From Arthrobacter sp. cf158 (GTDB lineage: Bacteria > Actinomycetota > Actinomycetes > Actinomycetales > Micrococcaceae), in NCBI RefSeq assembly GCF_900106835.1, contig NZ_FNNR01000002.1, forward strand, positions 372,001-436,000: 64,000 nucleotides of DNA, written 5' to 3'. The first letter of the stretch is position 1; every line of letters starts with the position of its first letter. The notes below the pieces were generated by a model. That model had not been told where the DNA came from and did not search any database. It worked only from the letters and a program-made list of their open reading frames with translations. Made by a program: the position numbers and the translations under genes. Positions 47,612 through 56,284 of this stretch are shown piece after piece.

Positions 47612-48964
47612 GTGGAATGGATTCTTCTTTTGGCCGGCTTTGCCCTCATCCTGGGCACCGGCTTCTTCGTAGCAGTTGAGTTTTCCCTGGTTGCCTTGGA
47701 CCAGTCCAGCGTCCAGCGCGCAGTCGACAATGGCGACCATGCTGCAGCCCCTCTGCTCAAATGCCTGAAGTCGCTCTCCACGCAACTTTCCAGCTGTCAG
47801 CTTGGCATTACGTTGACCACGCTGTTGACGGGTTTCGTGATGGAGCCATCCGTCGGCCAGTTGCTGCTGGGGCCCCTTGGTCTTCTGGGTTTGCCGTCGG
47901 AGGTGGTGCACTCCGTCGCGTTGATCGTCGCCATGGCTTTCGCAACGCTCCTGTCCATGCTGCTGGGCGAACTGGTTCCCAAGAACATGGCCATTGCCCT
48001 GGCATTCCCGCTGGGTAAGCGGCTGGCCCGCCCGCAACTGATGTTTACGGCAGTTTTCAAGCCGGCGATTGTGGTGCTGAATGGTTTTTCCAACAAGGTC
48101 CTGAACCTGTTCGGCCTTGAAGCCAAGGAGGAGATCTCGGGCGCGAGGACACCCGCTGAGCTTGCTTCTTTGGTGCGGCGTTCTGCCGAACTTGGAACAT
48201 TGGATGCAGGGACAGCCAACTTCGTTGCCCGGACCCTGAACTTTTCGGGGCGGACGGCGGCTGATGTCATGACGCCGCGCATTCGCATGGAAACGATCGA
48301 CGCAGACCAGACGGTGGCTGACATCCTGGATGCCGCCCGGCGAACGGGGTACTCCCGTTTCCCGATCATCGGCGATTCCACGGACGATATCCGTGGGGTG
48401 GTCCACGTCAAAAAGGCTGTGGCCGTCCCTGCTGAGCGTCGGGCGAAGCTCCAAGCCGGAGCAATCATGACCGATGTGCTGCAGGTCCCCGAGACAATTC
48501 ACCTGGACGCCCTCCTGTCTGAACTGCGCGAGGGTAACCTGCAACTCGCCGTCGTTCTTGACGAATATGGCGGCACCGCCGGCATCACCACCCTTGAGGA
48601 CCTTGTTGAGGAGATCGTCGGCGAAGTATCGGATGAGCATGACAAGGTCCGTCCCGGAGTGCTGCAGAGTGCATCCGGTGACTGGTACTTCCCTGGACTT
48701 CTCAGGCCGGACGAAGTGTCCGAGCAGATTCCCAATCTCACTGTCCCTGACGAGTCCGCTTACGAAACGGTGGGCGGCTACGTCATGAGCCAGCTGGGCC
48801 GCATTGCCAAAACGGGAGATGTGGTGGAGACGAGTGGGGGCACGCTCACTGTGACCAGGATGGACGGACGAAGAATCGACCGGATTTGCTTCCACCACGT
48901 GGAAAGCGATGAGTCGTCCCCTGCCGAGGCCGGGAACCCGCGCAATGAAGAAGGTGCCGCATGA
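47612..48964 (+). CDS. CNNM/CorC-type membrane protein with CBS domains (first of pair)
   Basis: A 450-residue protein. The DUF21/CNNM membrane part (about four helices: ILLLAGFALILGTGFFVAVE, GITLTTLLTGFVMEPSVGQL) is followed by two CBS domains (VMTPRIRMETIDADQTVADI, SRFPIIGDSTDDIRGVVHV) and a CorC_HlyC domain at the end. Family members are linked to magnesium/cobalt efflux. GTG start at 47612 directly after a TAA. It overlaps the second copy by four bases. Confidence 0.92.
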   Translation: MEWILLLAGFALILGTGFFVAVEFSLVALDQSSVQRAVDNGDHAAAPLLKCLKSLSTQLSSCQLGITLTTLLTGFVMEPSVGQLLLGPLGLLGLPSEVVHSVALIVAMAFATLLSMLLGELVPKNMAIALAFPLGKRLARPQLMFTAVFKPAIVVLNGFSNKVLNLFGLEAKEEISGARTPAELASLVRRSAELGTLDAGTANFVARTLNFSGRTAADVMTPRIRMETIDADQTVADILDAARRTGYSRFPIIGDSTDDIRGVVHVKKAVAVPAERRAKLQAGAIMTDVLQVPETIHLDALLSELREGNLQLAVVLDEYGGTAGITTLEDLVEEIVGEVSDEHDKVRPGVLQSASGDWYFPGLLRPDEVSEQIPNLTVPDESAYETVGGYVMSQLGRIAKTGDVVETSGGTLTVTRMDGRRIDRICFHHVESDESSPAEAGNPRNEEGAA

Positions 48965-50031
48965 GCGACTGGGCAGGTATTGTCTGGCTGGTTGTCCTCC
49001 TGATTGGCAACGCGTTCTTCGTCGGTGCCGAGTTTGCTGTCATGTCTGCACGGCGAAGCCAGATTGAACCGTTGGCCGAAGCCGGCTCCAAGAGTGCGCA
49101 GACTACTTTGCGGGCCATGGAAAACGTGTCACTGATGCTCGCATGTGCGCAGTTGGGCATCACTGTCTGCTCCCTCCTGATCCTTCAGGTTGCCGAGCCC
49201 GCCATCCACCACCTGTTGGCGGAACCGCTTGAATTGGCAGGCGTGCCGGTGGAGTTGGCAGACGTCATCGCCTTTGCGATCGCGTTGCTGTTCGTCACCT
49301 TCCTCCACGTCACGTTTGGCGAGATGGTCCCCAAGAATATTTCGGTGTCCGTGGCGGACAAGGCAGCACTCCTGCTGGCGCCGCCGCTGATGTTCATCGC
49401 CCGCGTGGTCAACCCGATCATTTGGTCCCTCAACTGGCTGGCCAACCACATCCTGCGGTTGATGAAAATCGAACCGAAGGATGAGGTGTCTTCCTCGTTC
49501 ACGCTCGAGGAGGTGCAGTCCATCGTTCAGGAGTCAACCCGACACGGCTTGGTTGACGACGACACAGGATTGTTGAGCGGGGCACTGGAGTTCTCAGAAC
49601 ATACGGCCTCCCACATCATGGTTCCCCTGGACAAGCTGGTGGTATTGAAGACCGCGTCCACGCCTGTGGACCTGGAAAAGGCGGTCAGTCGCACGGGATT
49701 CTCCCGTTTCCCGATGGTTGACGACGACGGCGAACTCGCCGGTTACCTGCACGTGAAGGACATCCTGTCCATTCCGGAGGAAGGCAGACGGCACCCTATC
49801 GCCGAGGGTCGCATCCGGTCCTTGGCGAATTTGTCTCCGGACGATGAGATCGAGCAAGCGATGTCCGTCATGCAACGAACGGGTTCGCACCTGGCACGCG
49901 TGGTGGGAGCGGCCGGTGATACTCAAGGTGTCCTGTTCCTGGAGGATGTCATTGAGCAGTTGGTCGGTGAGATCCGCGATGCCACGCAGGCGACGGGTAT
50001 CCGCCGCTATGGAGGCCAGCAAGCCCAGTAG
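48961..50031 (+). CDS. CNNM/CorC-type membrane protein with CBS domains (second of pair)
   Basis: A 356-residue paralog of the previous protein. It has the same membrane part (VVLLIGNAFFVGAEFAVMSA, GITVCSLLILQVAEPAIHHL) and CBS pair (MVPLDKLVVLKTASTPVDLE, SRFPMVDDDGELAGYLHV) but no CorC_HlyC domain. The pairing of a long and a short CNNM gene is common in actinobacteria and suggests a heterodimer. Start overlaps the previous stop by ATGA. Confidence 0.92.
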   Translation: MSDWAGIVWLVVLLIGNAFFVGAEFAVMSARRSQIEPLAEAGSKSAQTTLRAMENVSLMLACAQLGITVCSLLILQVAEPAIHHLLAEPLELAGVPVELADVIAFAIALLFVTFLHVTFGEMVPKNISVSVADKAALLLAPPLMFIARVVNPIIWSLNWLANHILRLMKIEPKDEVSSSFTLEEVQSIVQESTRHGLVDDDTGLLSGALEFSEHTASHIMVPLDKLVVLKTASTPVDLEKAVSRTGFSRFPMVDDDGELAGYLHVKDILSIPEEGRRHPIAEGRIRSLANLSPDDEIEQAMSVMQRTGSHLARVVGAAGDTQGVLFLEDVIEQLVGEIRDATQATGIRRYGGQQAQ

Positions 50032-50055
50032 TCCGCAGCAACGACGTGGGACAGC

Positions 50056-50085
50056 CTGGCGCCGACCAATCAGGGTCGGCGCCAG
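50056..50085 (+). terminator. Terminator after the CNNM pair
   Basis: CTGGCGCCGACC, loop AATCAG, GGTCGGCGCCAG: a perfect 12-bp stem followed by AGCTTTCT. Confidence 0.8.
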
Positions 50086-50093
50086 AGCTTTCT

Positions 50094-50114
50094 AAATAGG
50101 AATCATTCCTATTT
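50094..50114. promoter_or_regulatory. Probable Zur operator before znuA
   Basis: AAATAGGAATCATTCCTATTT, a perfect 21-nt palindrome, about 85 bases before the znuA start. Its length and AT-rich outer arms fit Fur/Zur-type boxes, and the zur gene lies in the same cluster. Confidence 0.7.
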
Positions 50115-50178
50115 AGCGCTACACTCGAATGTGTCAGTTATTGTGTTTGATTCTCATTTGAGTAGATCCGAGGTCTTC

Positions 50179-51147
50179 GTGCGTCGTTCCGCCGCCCGCC
50201 TGTCCATCGCCGCTTCCGCTGGTCTTGTCGCGCTCCTGCTTTCCTCTTGTGCCGGAACGGCCGGAGCGGATACCACCTCATCGTCCGGCGCGATTGAGGT
50301 GGTCACCTCCACGAACGTCTACGGCGACATTGTGAAGGCCATTGGCGGTGACAAAGTCAACGTGAACGCCATCATCACCAAGACGAGCCAGGACCCCCAC
50401 TCGTATGAGGCCAGCGCGCAGGACAAGCTGGTGATCTCCAAGGCGAAGCTGGTTGTTGAGAATGGTGGCGGCTACGACGAGTTCCTGCACAAGATCGCTG
50501 ACGAGACCAAAATCGGCCATGAGAACATGATCAGCGCTGTCGAAATCTCCGGGCTGGCTCCCGAGGAGGAGGCCCACAGCGAAGAAGCCCACAGCGTAGA
50601 GGGCCACACGCATAACCACGGCGAGTTCAATGAGCACGTCTGGTACAGCCTGGACACCATGGGCAAGCTCGCAGATGCCGTTGCCAGCAAGCTCGGCAGC
50701 CTGGACTCAGCGTCGGCTTCAACTTTCAGCGGCAACGCGGAGGCCTTCAAGGCAAAGCTCTCTGAACTCACCGGAAAGCTGAACGCGGTGAAGGCTACGA
50801 GCGATCACGAACCCGTTGCCATCACGGAGCCAGTACCCCTGTACCTCCTGGAAGCGGCAGGCCTGGAGAATAAGACCCCCGAGGCGTACAGTGCCGCGGT
50901 TGAAGAGGGAACTGATGTTCCTGCTGCCGTGCTCAAGGAAACTACTGACCTCCTCAACGCCAAGTCGGTGCGGTTCCTTGCCTACAACGAACAGACCGAG
51001 GGACCCCAGACCGAGGCCGTCAAGCGTGCCGCAGAAGCCGCTGGCGTGCCGGTACTGAACTTCACGGAGACCCTGCCCGATGGCAAGGACTACGTCCAAT
51101 GGATGACGGACAACGTGGAGTCCATTTCCTCGGCGCTCAAGAAGTAG
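50179..51147 (+). CDS. znuA: Zinc ABC transporter substrate-binding lipoprotein
   Basis: A 322-residue cluster A-1 binding protein. A signal peptide ends in a lipobox (ALLLSSCAG). The metal ligands include the His in TKTSQDPHSYEASAQD and the conserved HVWYSLDTM. A His/Glu-rich loop (EEAHSEEAHSVEGHTHNH) points to zinc. GTG 50179 with CCGAGG upstream is preferred over ATG-like 50131. It opens the znu operon under the palindrome at 50094. Confidence 0.92.
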   Translation: MRRSAARLSIAASAGLVALLLSSCAGTAGADTTSSSGAIEVVTSTNVYGDIVKAIGGDKVNVNAIITKTSQDPHSYEASAQDKLVISKAKLVVENGGGYDEFLHKIADETKIGHENMISAVEISGLAPEEEAHSEEAHSVEGHTHNHGEFNEHVWYSLDTMGKLADAVASKLGSLDSASASTFSGNAEAFKAKLSELTGKLNAVKATSDHEPVAITEPVPLYLLEAAGLENKTPEAYSAAVEEGTDVPAAVLKETTDLLNAKSVRFLAYNEQTEGPQTEAVKRAAEAAGVPVLNFTETLPDGKDYVQWMTDNVESISSALKK

Positions 51148-51280
51148 CGCTCCGAACACCCCCAGTGCAGTGAAGGGCCCTGTCAGCGTCCTAAGATATT
51201 GAGGATGGCTGCGGGCCCTTTTGCCTGCCACCAGAACAGGCGCCAACACCAGCGCCACAACATTGCGTTCCCTGTGGCGC

Positions 51281-52114
51281 ATGGATCGAGGACAAGTTTT
51301 GACACCGGTAGTGAGCCTCCGCGGAGCCAGCCTGCAGTTCGGCAAGAGGACACTCTGGCGGGATCTGGACCTCGACATCAATCCGGGGGAGTTCTTTGCG
51401 GTTCTGGGCCCCAATGGCAGCGGAAAAACCAGTTTTCTGAAAGTACTTTTGGGATTGCAGGAACTGCACTCCGGGACGGTGTCCTTGGGTGGACACCCTG
51501 TGGAACGTGGAAGCAAACGGATCGGTTACATCCCTCAGCAGAAGTCCTTTGCCCCGGATACGCCGTTGCGGGCACGGGACCTGGTGGGCTTGGGCATTGA
51601 CGGGCACCGCTGGGGTATGCGGCTGTCATCACGCAAGGTCAACCAGCGGATCGACGAGTTGCTTGAGCAGGTTGGTGCCTCCGACTACGCAAGGGTGCCT
51701 GTGGGGCAGTTGTCCGGCGGTGAGCAGCAACGGCTCAGGGTGGCCCAGGCCCTTGCCACGGAACCGCAGGTCCTGTTGTGCGACGAGCCGCTGTTGTCGT
51801 TGGATCTGCATCATCAGCAGGGCGTCAGCTCGTTGATCAACAAGCAGTGCCACGAACGGAACAGTGCAGTTGTCTTCGTAACCCACGAGATCAACCCTGT
51901 GATCGACTACGTCGACCGCGTGCTCTATTTGGCCGGTGGCCAATTTCGGGTAGGAACCCCGCAAGAGGTCATGACCACGGAGGTGCTGTCCGAGCTTTAC
52001 GACAGCCACGTGGAAGTCATCCATACCAACGGAAGGATCGTCGTCGTCGGTCTTCCCGACGCAACCACGCACTTCCACGACGATGCCCATGCCACCGCCG
52101 GGGAGGAGCTCTAA
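51281..52114 (+). CDS. znuC: Zinc ABC transporter ATP-binding protein
   Basis: About 277 residues. ABC motifs are LGPNGSGKTSF (Walker A), VGQLSGGEQQRLRVAQALA (signature) and VLLCDEPLLSLDLH (Walker B). The His-switch is in FVTHEINPV. The start is uncertain: ATG 51281 or a TTG 18 bases on. The frame is open from 51221. A weak hairpin with GGGCCC arms (51172-51222) lies between znuA and this gene and may lower its expression. Confidence 0.9.
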   Translation: MDRGQVLTPVVSLRGASLQFGKRTLWRDLDLDINPGEFFAVLGPNGSGKTSFLKVLLGLQELHSGTVSLGGHPVERGSKRIGYIPQQKSFAPDTPLRARDLVGLGIDGHRWGMRLSSRKVNQRIDELLEQVGASDYARVPVGQLSGGEQQRLRVAQALATEPQVLLCDEPLLSLDLHHQQGVSSLINKQCHERNSAVVFVTHEINPVIDYVDRVLYLAGGQFRVGTPQEVMTTEVLSELYDSHVEVIHTNGRIVVVGLPDATTHFHDDAHATAGEEL

Positions 52115-53005
52115 ATGGATCTCGACACGATTTTTCAGACCATTTTTAACTTCGAGAACTATGGCGAGCTGCTGGTCCTGGTCCAGAACTCCATCTGGGC
52201 CGGTGCCGTCTTGGGGCTACTGGGAGGCTTGGTAGGCACTTTTGTCATGAAGCGGGACCTTGCTTTCGCGGTCCACGGAATCTCCGAGCTGTCATTTGCC
52301 GGTGCGGCCTTTGCTTTGCTGATCGGCGCAGACATCATTTTCGGTTCTTTGATCGGCTCAGTGGCTGCGGCAGTGCTGCTCGGCTTCATGGGCGTGAGGG
52401 CGCGGGACAAGAACTCGATCATTGGCGTCATCATGCCGTTCGGCCTGGGCTTGGGCATCTTGTTCCTGGCCCTGTATGAGGGCCGCGCAGCCAACAAATT
52501 CGGTCTGCTGACCGGTCAGATCGTTTCCGTGGACACGGTCCAACTGCAGGTTCTCGCTGCGACAGCCGTGGTGGTGATGCTGGCACTGGTGGCCATCTGG
52601 CGACCGTTGAGTTTTGCCAGCGTGGACCCGGAAATGGCGGAAGCCCGGGGCGTACCGGTCAGGGGACTTGCGATCGGCTTCATGGTGCTGTTGGGCGTCA
52701 GCGTGGCGTTGTCCATCCAGATTGTTGGTGCTCTGCTCGTGCTGGCTTTGCTGATTACCCCTGCTGCCGCCGCGCTGCGCGTGACTACCTCGCCGAGGTT
52801 GGTGGTGTTGCTGAGCGTGGCCTTCGCAATGACGGCCACGGTAGGTGGCATTCTGCTGGCACTTGGAAGCCGCATTCCCATCAGCCCATACGTCACCACA
52901 TTGTCTTTCTTGATTTACGTGGTGTGCCGGATTGTTGGAAGGGTTCGAGCCAGCCGTGGCCTCAACGGCAGGGTATCGCGGGAGCAGCCTGCAGGCGCCC
53001 TCTAG
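52115..53005 (+). CDS. znuB: Zinc ABC transporter permease
   Basis: A 296-residue membrane protein with about eight hydrophobic helices of the ABC-3 family (IWAGAVLGLLGGLVGTFVMK, LAFAVHGISELSFAGAAFAL, QIVGALLVLALLITPAAAAL). It begins directly after the znuC stop with GAGGAGC upstream and overlaps the convergent zur gene by four bases at its end. Confidence 0.93.
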   Translation: MDLDTIFQTIFNFENYGELLVLVQNSIWAGAVLGLLGGLVGTFVMKRDLAFAVHGISELSFAGAAFALLIGADIIFGSLIGSVAAAVLLGFMGVRARDKNSIIGVIMPFGLGLGILFLALYEGRAANKFGLLTGQIVSVDTVQLQVLAATAVVVMLALVAIWRPLSFASVDPEMAEARGVPVRGLAIGFMVLLGVSVALSIQIVGALLVLALLITPAAAALRVTTSPRLVVLLSVAFAMTATVGGILLALGSRIPISPYVTTLSFLIYVVCRIVGRVRASRGLNGRVSREQPAGAL

Positions 53006-53469
53006 AGTATTCCGGCCGCTTTTTTCGCCGTGCACTCCGGGCAGAGGCCGAAGATTTCCACGGTGTGGGCCACCTCGGTGAAACCATGTTCAGTGGCCGT
53101 CCGCGCAGCCCAGGTTTCGACGGCGGGCGCCTCCACCTCGACGGCCTTGCCGCAGTTACGGCACAGCAAATGGTGGTGGTGTCCGGTGACTGCGCAGCGC
53201 CGGTAGACGGCTTCGCCTTCGCCGTTTCGAAGGACGTCAATGAGACCGTCATCTGCCAAAGACTGGAGGATGCGGTACGCGGTGGCCAACGATACGGAAA
53301 TTCCCTTGTTCTGCAGCAGCCGGTACAGCTCCTGTGTGCTGACGAAGTCATCCAATTCGTCCAGCGCGGCGCTGACAGCCAAGCGTTGCTTGGTGACACG
53401 CTGCTCCTTGACGCCGCTGGAGGCCGGCGCCGCGGGGCCGGTCGTGGCGGAATTGGTGCCGTGTGGCAT
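53002..53469 (-). CDS. zur: Fur-family zinc uptake regulator
   Basis: A 155-residue Fur-type repressor. The winged helix is VSTQELYRLLQNKGISVSLA and TAYRILQSLADDGLID. The metal sites are GHHHHLLCRNCGKAVEVE and GLCPECTAKKA, two C-x2-C knuckles for structural zinc. Its convergent position after znuB indicates Zur rather than Fur. ATG 53469 has GGAAGTGAG upstream. The frame open to 53712 is rejected because it crosses the next gene. Confidence 0.92.
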   Translation of the reverse strand: MPHGTNSATTGPAAPASSGVKEQRVTKQRLAVSAALDELDDFVSTQELYRLLQNKGISVSLATAYRILQSLADDGLIDVLRNGEGEAVYRRCAVTGHHHHLLCRNCGKAVEVEAPAVETWAARTATEHGFTEVAHTVEIFGLCPECTAKKAAGIL

Positions 53470-53551
53470 TGAAAGACTCACTTCCGTGGGGATGCTGGCA
53501 AACCCCAATTTTACCAGCAGGGGAAGCTTGGAAACTGTCAGCGGCCGCCCA

Positions 53552-53557
53552 TAGGCT
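53552..53557 (+). promoter_or_regulatory. -10 element TAGGCT six bases before the MBL start
   Basis: TAGGCT, GTCCCC, then ATG 53564. No ribosome site. Same arrangement as at 29491, 31687 and 55303. Confidence 0.55.
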
Positions 53558-53563
53558 GTCCCC

Positions 53564-54217
53564 ATGAAGCTCACCAAGTACACCCATGCCTGTGTCCGGT
53601 TGGAGAAGGACGGAAACGTTCTGGTCATTGATCCCGGAACGTTTTCCGAGTCAGAGGAAGCATTGAGCGGGGCCGATGCCGTACTTGTCACCCACGAGCA
53701 CAATGACCACATTGACCGTCAGGCTGTGCTGGCCGCCATGCGCAGCAATGCCTCCTTGGTGGTCCATGCCCCCGCCGGTGTTGCCGCGGCATTGAAGGAA
53801 GATGACGATGTTGCCGAGCGGGTGCACACCGTTGAGCCCGGTTCTGACTTCGAAACCGCCGGATTCAGCGTGCGCACCTTCGGCGGCCAGCATGCTGTCA
53901 TCCATCCGCAAATCCCGGTGGTGGCAAACATTGGTTACCTGGTGGATGGGAACGTGTTCCACCCCGGGGATTCCTTTGTGGTCCCTGACGGGATCGATGT
54001 CAAAACGCTCCTGCTCCCGATCCATGCGCCGTGGTCCAAGGTAGGCGAAGTACTGGACTTCGTTATTTCGGTGCGTGCGCCCAGGGCGTTCCCGGTCCAC
54101 GACGGCCTGCTCAATGAGCTGGGACGCGGGGTGGTTGAGGGCCACGTGACGCGGATCGGAGCCCGGTACGGTACAAGCTATGAACGGCTTGTTCCCCGTG
54201 ACTCAGTGGAGGTCTAG
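53564..54217 (+). CDS. MBL-fold metallohydrolase
   Basis: A 217-residue metallo-beta-lactamase-fold protein. The metal motif is [10 protein letters not shown] (H-x-H-x-D-H), with further ligands in FHPGDSFVV and FPVHDGLLN. The short form resembles UlaG-like lactonases or phosphodiesterases. The substrate is unknown. Probably leaderless. Its stop overlaps the convergent cysteine desulfhydrase gene by four bases. Confidence 0.88.
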   Translation: MKLTKYTHACVRLEKDGNVLVIDPGTFSESEEALSGADAVLVTHEHNDHIDRQAVLAAMRSNASLVVHAPAGVAAALKEDDDVAERVHTVEPGSDFETAGFSVRTFGGQHAVIHPQIPVVANIGYLVDGNVFHPGDSFVVPDGIDVKTLLLPIHAPWSKVGEVLDFVISVRAPRAFPVHDGLLNELGRGVVEGHVTRIGARYGTSYERLVPRDSVEV

Positions 54218-55296
54218 CCCGACCAAGCGCCGGTCTCGTGGAATCGGTCCAGAGCGTCCTCATGGGGCGCGGGGTCCAGCCCGTGCGCTGCCAGCCACCC
54301 GGCGTCGTTGTAGCTGCCCGCATAGCGGTCGCCGCCGTCGCACATCAACGACACAATGCTGCCCTTGCGTCCTTCGGCGACCATGCCGGCCACCAACTGC
54401 CACACGCCCCAGAGATTGGTGCCCGTGGACGGGCCGGCGTGCAGGCCGGTGAGTTTGCGGAGGTGGCGCATGGCAGCGATGGATGCGGCGTCTGGCACCT
54501 GGATCATGTGGTCGATGACCGCCGGTACGAAACTGGGCTCCGAACGGGGCCGGCCAATACCTTCGATGCGCGACGGCGAACCGGTGGCAGCAGCCGCGTC
54601 GCCGTCCCGCCACGCCGGGTAGAAGGCGGAATTTTCGGGGTCCACCACGGCCAGTCGCGTGTTGTAGCGGTTGTAGCGAAGGTAGCGGCCGATGGTGGCG
54701 CTGGTCCCGCCCGTACCCGCTCCCACAACGATCCATTCCGGAACCGGGTGTTCTTCCAAGGAAAGTTGTTCGAAGATGGATTCCGCGATGTTGTTGTTTC
54801 CGCGCCAGTCCGTGGCCCGTTCGGCATAGGTGAACTGGTCCATGTAGTAGCCGCCCGACGTCTTTGCGGTTTCCTCGGCCACGGCATAGACCTCCGAAGC
54901 ATGGTCCACCAACAGGCATGCACCGCCAAAGTCTTCGATCAGGGCGATCTTCTCGGGGCTGGTGGTCTTGGTCATCACCGCGATGAAGGGCAATCCGATG
55001 AGCCGGGCAAAGTAGGCCTCGGAGACTGCGGTGCTGCCGCTGGAAGCTTCCACAATGGTGGTGCCCTCCGTGATCCAGCCGTTGACCAGGCCATAGAGGA
55101 ACAAGGACCGCGCCAAACGGTGTTTGAGGCTGCCCGATCGATGCGTCGACTCATCTTTGAGGTACAGCTGGACGCCCCAGTGTTCCGGCAGCGGGACAGC
55201 GTAAAGGTGCGTGTCCGCCGAGCGGTTGTTCTCGGCTTCGATTTTCCGGATGGCCTCGCTGGCCCATGCCCTGTCCTGAATACACGAATTGCTCAC
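54214..55296 (-). CDS. cds1: L-cysteine desulfhydrase Cds1-like
   Basis: A 360-residue PLP enzyme of the cysteine synthase superfamily. The PLP lysine is in [16 protein letters not shown], the glycine loop [16 protein letters not shown], and [15 protein letters not shown] replaces the usual asparagine loop. This arrangement and length match mycobacterial Cds1, which makes H2S, pyruvate and ammonia from cysteine. GTG start with TAGGCT six bases upstream, so leaderless. Divergent from a sulfurtransferase. Confidence 0.85.
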   Translation of the reverse strand: MSNSCIQDRAWASEAIRKIEAENNRSADTHLYAVPLPEHWGVQLYLKDESTHRSGSLKHRLARSLFLYGLVNGWITEGTTIVEASSGSTAVSEAYFARLIGLPFIAVMTKTTSPEKIALIEDFGGACLLVDHASEVYAVAEETAKTSGGYYMDQFTYAERATDWRGNNNIAESIFEQLSLEEHPVPEWIVVGAGTGGTSATIGRYLRYNRYNTRLAVVDPENSAFYPAWRDGDAAAATGSPSRIEGIGRPRSEPSFVPAVIDHMIQVPDAASIAAMRHLRKLTGLHAGPSTGTNLWGVWQLVAGMVAEGRKGSIVSLMCDGGDRYAGSYNDAGWLAAHGLDPAPHEDALDRFHETGAWSG

Positions 55297-55302
55297 CCGA
55301 TA

Positions 55303-55308
55303 AGCCTA
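55303..55308 (-). promoter_or_regulatory. -10 element TAGGCT six bases before cds1
   Basis: On the minus strand TAGGCT, TATCGG, then GTG 55296. No ribosome site. The gap to the divergent sulfurtransferase start is 70 bases, so both promoters share it. Confidence 0.55.
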
Positions 55309-55366
55309 GGCTGGAATGCGGGCGCCGGCAGCAACAGGGCCCATTCGCCGGAATGAAGGAGAGCTT

Positions 55367-56284
55367 ATGGCCACGCTGATGAGTGCACCAGAACTGCATG
55401 CGCGTCTCAAGACGGGGGACCGCACCGTTTTGTTGGACGTCCGCTGGGTGTTGGGCCGCACTGACGGACAGATCGAATATTTGGCGGGGCACCTTCCCGG
55501 TGCGGTGTTTGTGGATCTCCCCACCGAACTTGCCGATCATGCGCAGCCACGACTCGGACGCCACCCCTTGCCATCCGCAGAGCGGTTCCAAGAGGCAGCA
55601 CGCCGGTGGGGTATTAATGACGGCGACACGGTCGTCGCCTACGACAACAGCGGCAGCATGGCGGCGGCACGTGTGTGGTGGATGCTGCGAAACGCCGGTG
55701 TTTCCTCGGTGTACCTGCTGGACGGCGGTCTGGCAGCCTGGCGCGCGAACGGGTATGCGGTGGAGCCCGGGGAGGTGATTTCCGGGGCCGGAAATGTCAC
55801 TTTGGGCGAGGGCAACATGCCGGCCATCACTGAGCTGGAGGCCGCGCAGTGGCACAGCGATGGGGTGTTGCTGGACGCCCGGGCGGGGGAACGCTACAGA
55901 GGCGAAGTAGAGCCCATTGATCCCAGGGCGGGACACATTCCGGGTGCTGTGAGCGCACCGACCACTGGGAACATCAGGGCCGATGGGACCTTCCTGCCGG
56001 CAGACCAGCTGCGGCAGCGTTTTAAGGAGATGGGCCTGGATATGTCCACCAGCGTGGCCGTCTATTGCGGTTCCGGGGTGACTGCCAGCCACGAAATCGC
56101 CGCACTGGAAATCGCCGGATACACTGCCGCGCTCTTCCCGGGATCGTTCTCGCAGTGGTCCAACAACACCGCGAATCCTGTGGTTGTGGGGAGCGAGCCA
56201 CTTGGCGAAGGCGCTGGTGGTGCCGACGCTCACGCTGGCCCAAGTGGCACCAGTACCTCTGCCGGGAGTAGCGTCGGAGGATGA
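55367..56284 (+). CDS. Two-domain sulfurtransferase (rhodanese)
   Basis: A 305-residue protein with two rhodanese folds. The first (VLLDVRWVLGRTDGQIEYLA) lacks a catalytic cysteine. The second has the active loop VAVYCGSGVTASHE with C in CGSGVT. The CGSGVTA loop is typical of thiosulfate or mercaptopyruvate sulfurtransferases. It may use or clear sulfide from the divergent Cds1 (inference). ATG 55367 has GAAGGAGAG upstream. Overlaps the adh gene by ATGA. Confidence 0.9.
   Translation: MATLMSAPELHARLKTGDRTVLLDVRWVLGRTDGQIEYLAGHLPGAVFVDLPTELADHAQPRLGRHPLPSAERFQEAARRWGINDGDTVVAYDNSGSMAAARVWWMLRNAGVSSVYLLDGGLAAWRANGYAVEPGEVISGAGNVTLGEGNMPAITELEAAQWHSDGVLLDARAGERYRGEVEPIDPRAGHIPGAVSAPTTGNIRADGTFLPADQLRQRFKEMGLDMSTSVAVYCGSGVTASHEIAALEIAGYTAALFPGSFSQWSNNTANPVVVGSEPLGEGAGGADAHAGPSGTSTSAGSSVGG

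Noticed and set aside
47465..48898. 477-residue open frame on the minus strand opposite the first CNNM gene
   Set aside because: Antisense of a membrane protein with clear CBS domains. No start signal.
51172..51222. Terminator between znuA and znuC
   Set aside because: GGGCCC arms and TTTT exist, but the stem is interrupted by large internal loops. Mentioned only under znuC as a possible attenuator.
54238..55356. 372-residue open frame opposite cds1
   Set aside because: Antisense of the PLP enzyme. Pattern is Gly/Val/Arg-rich reversed sequence.
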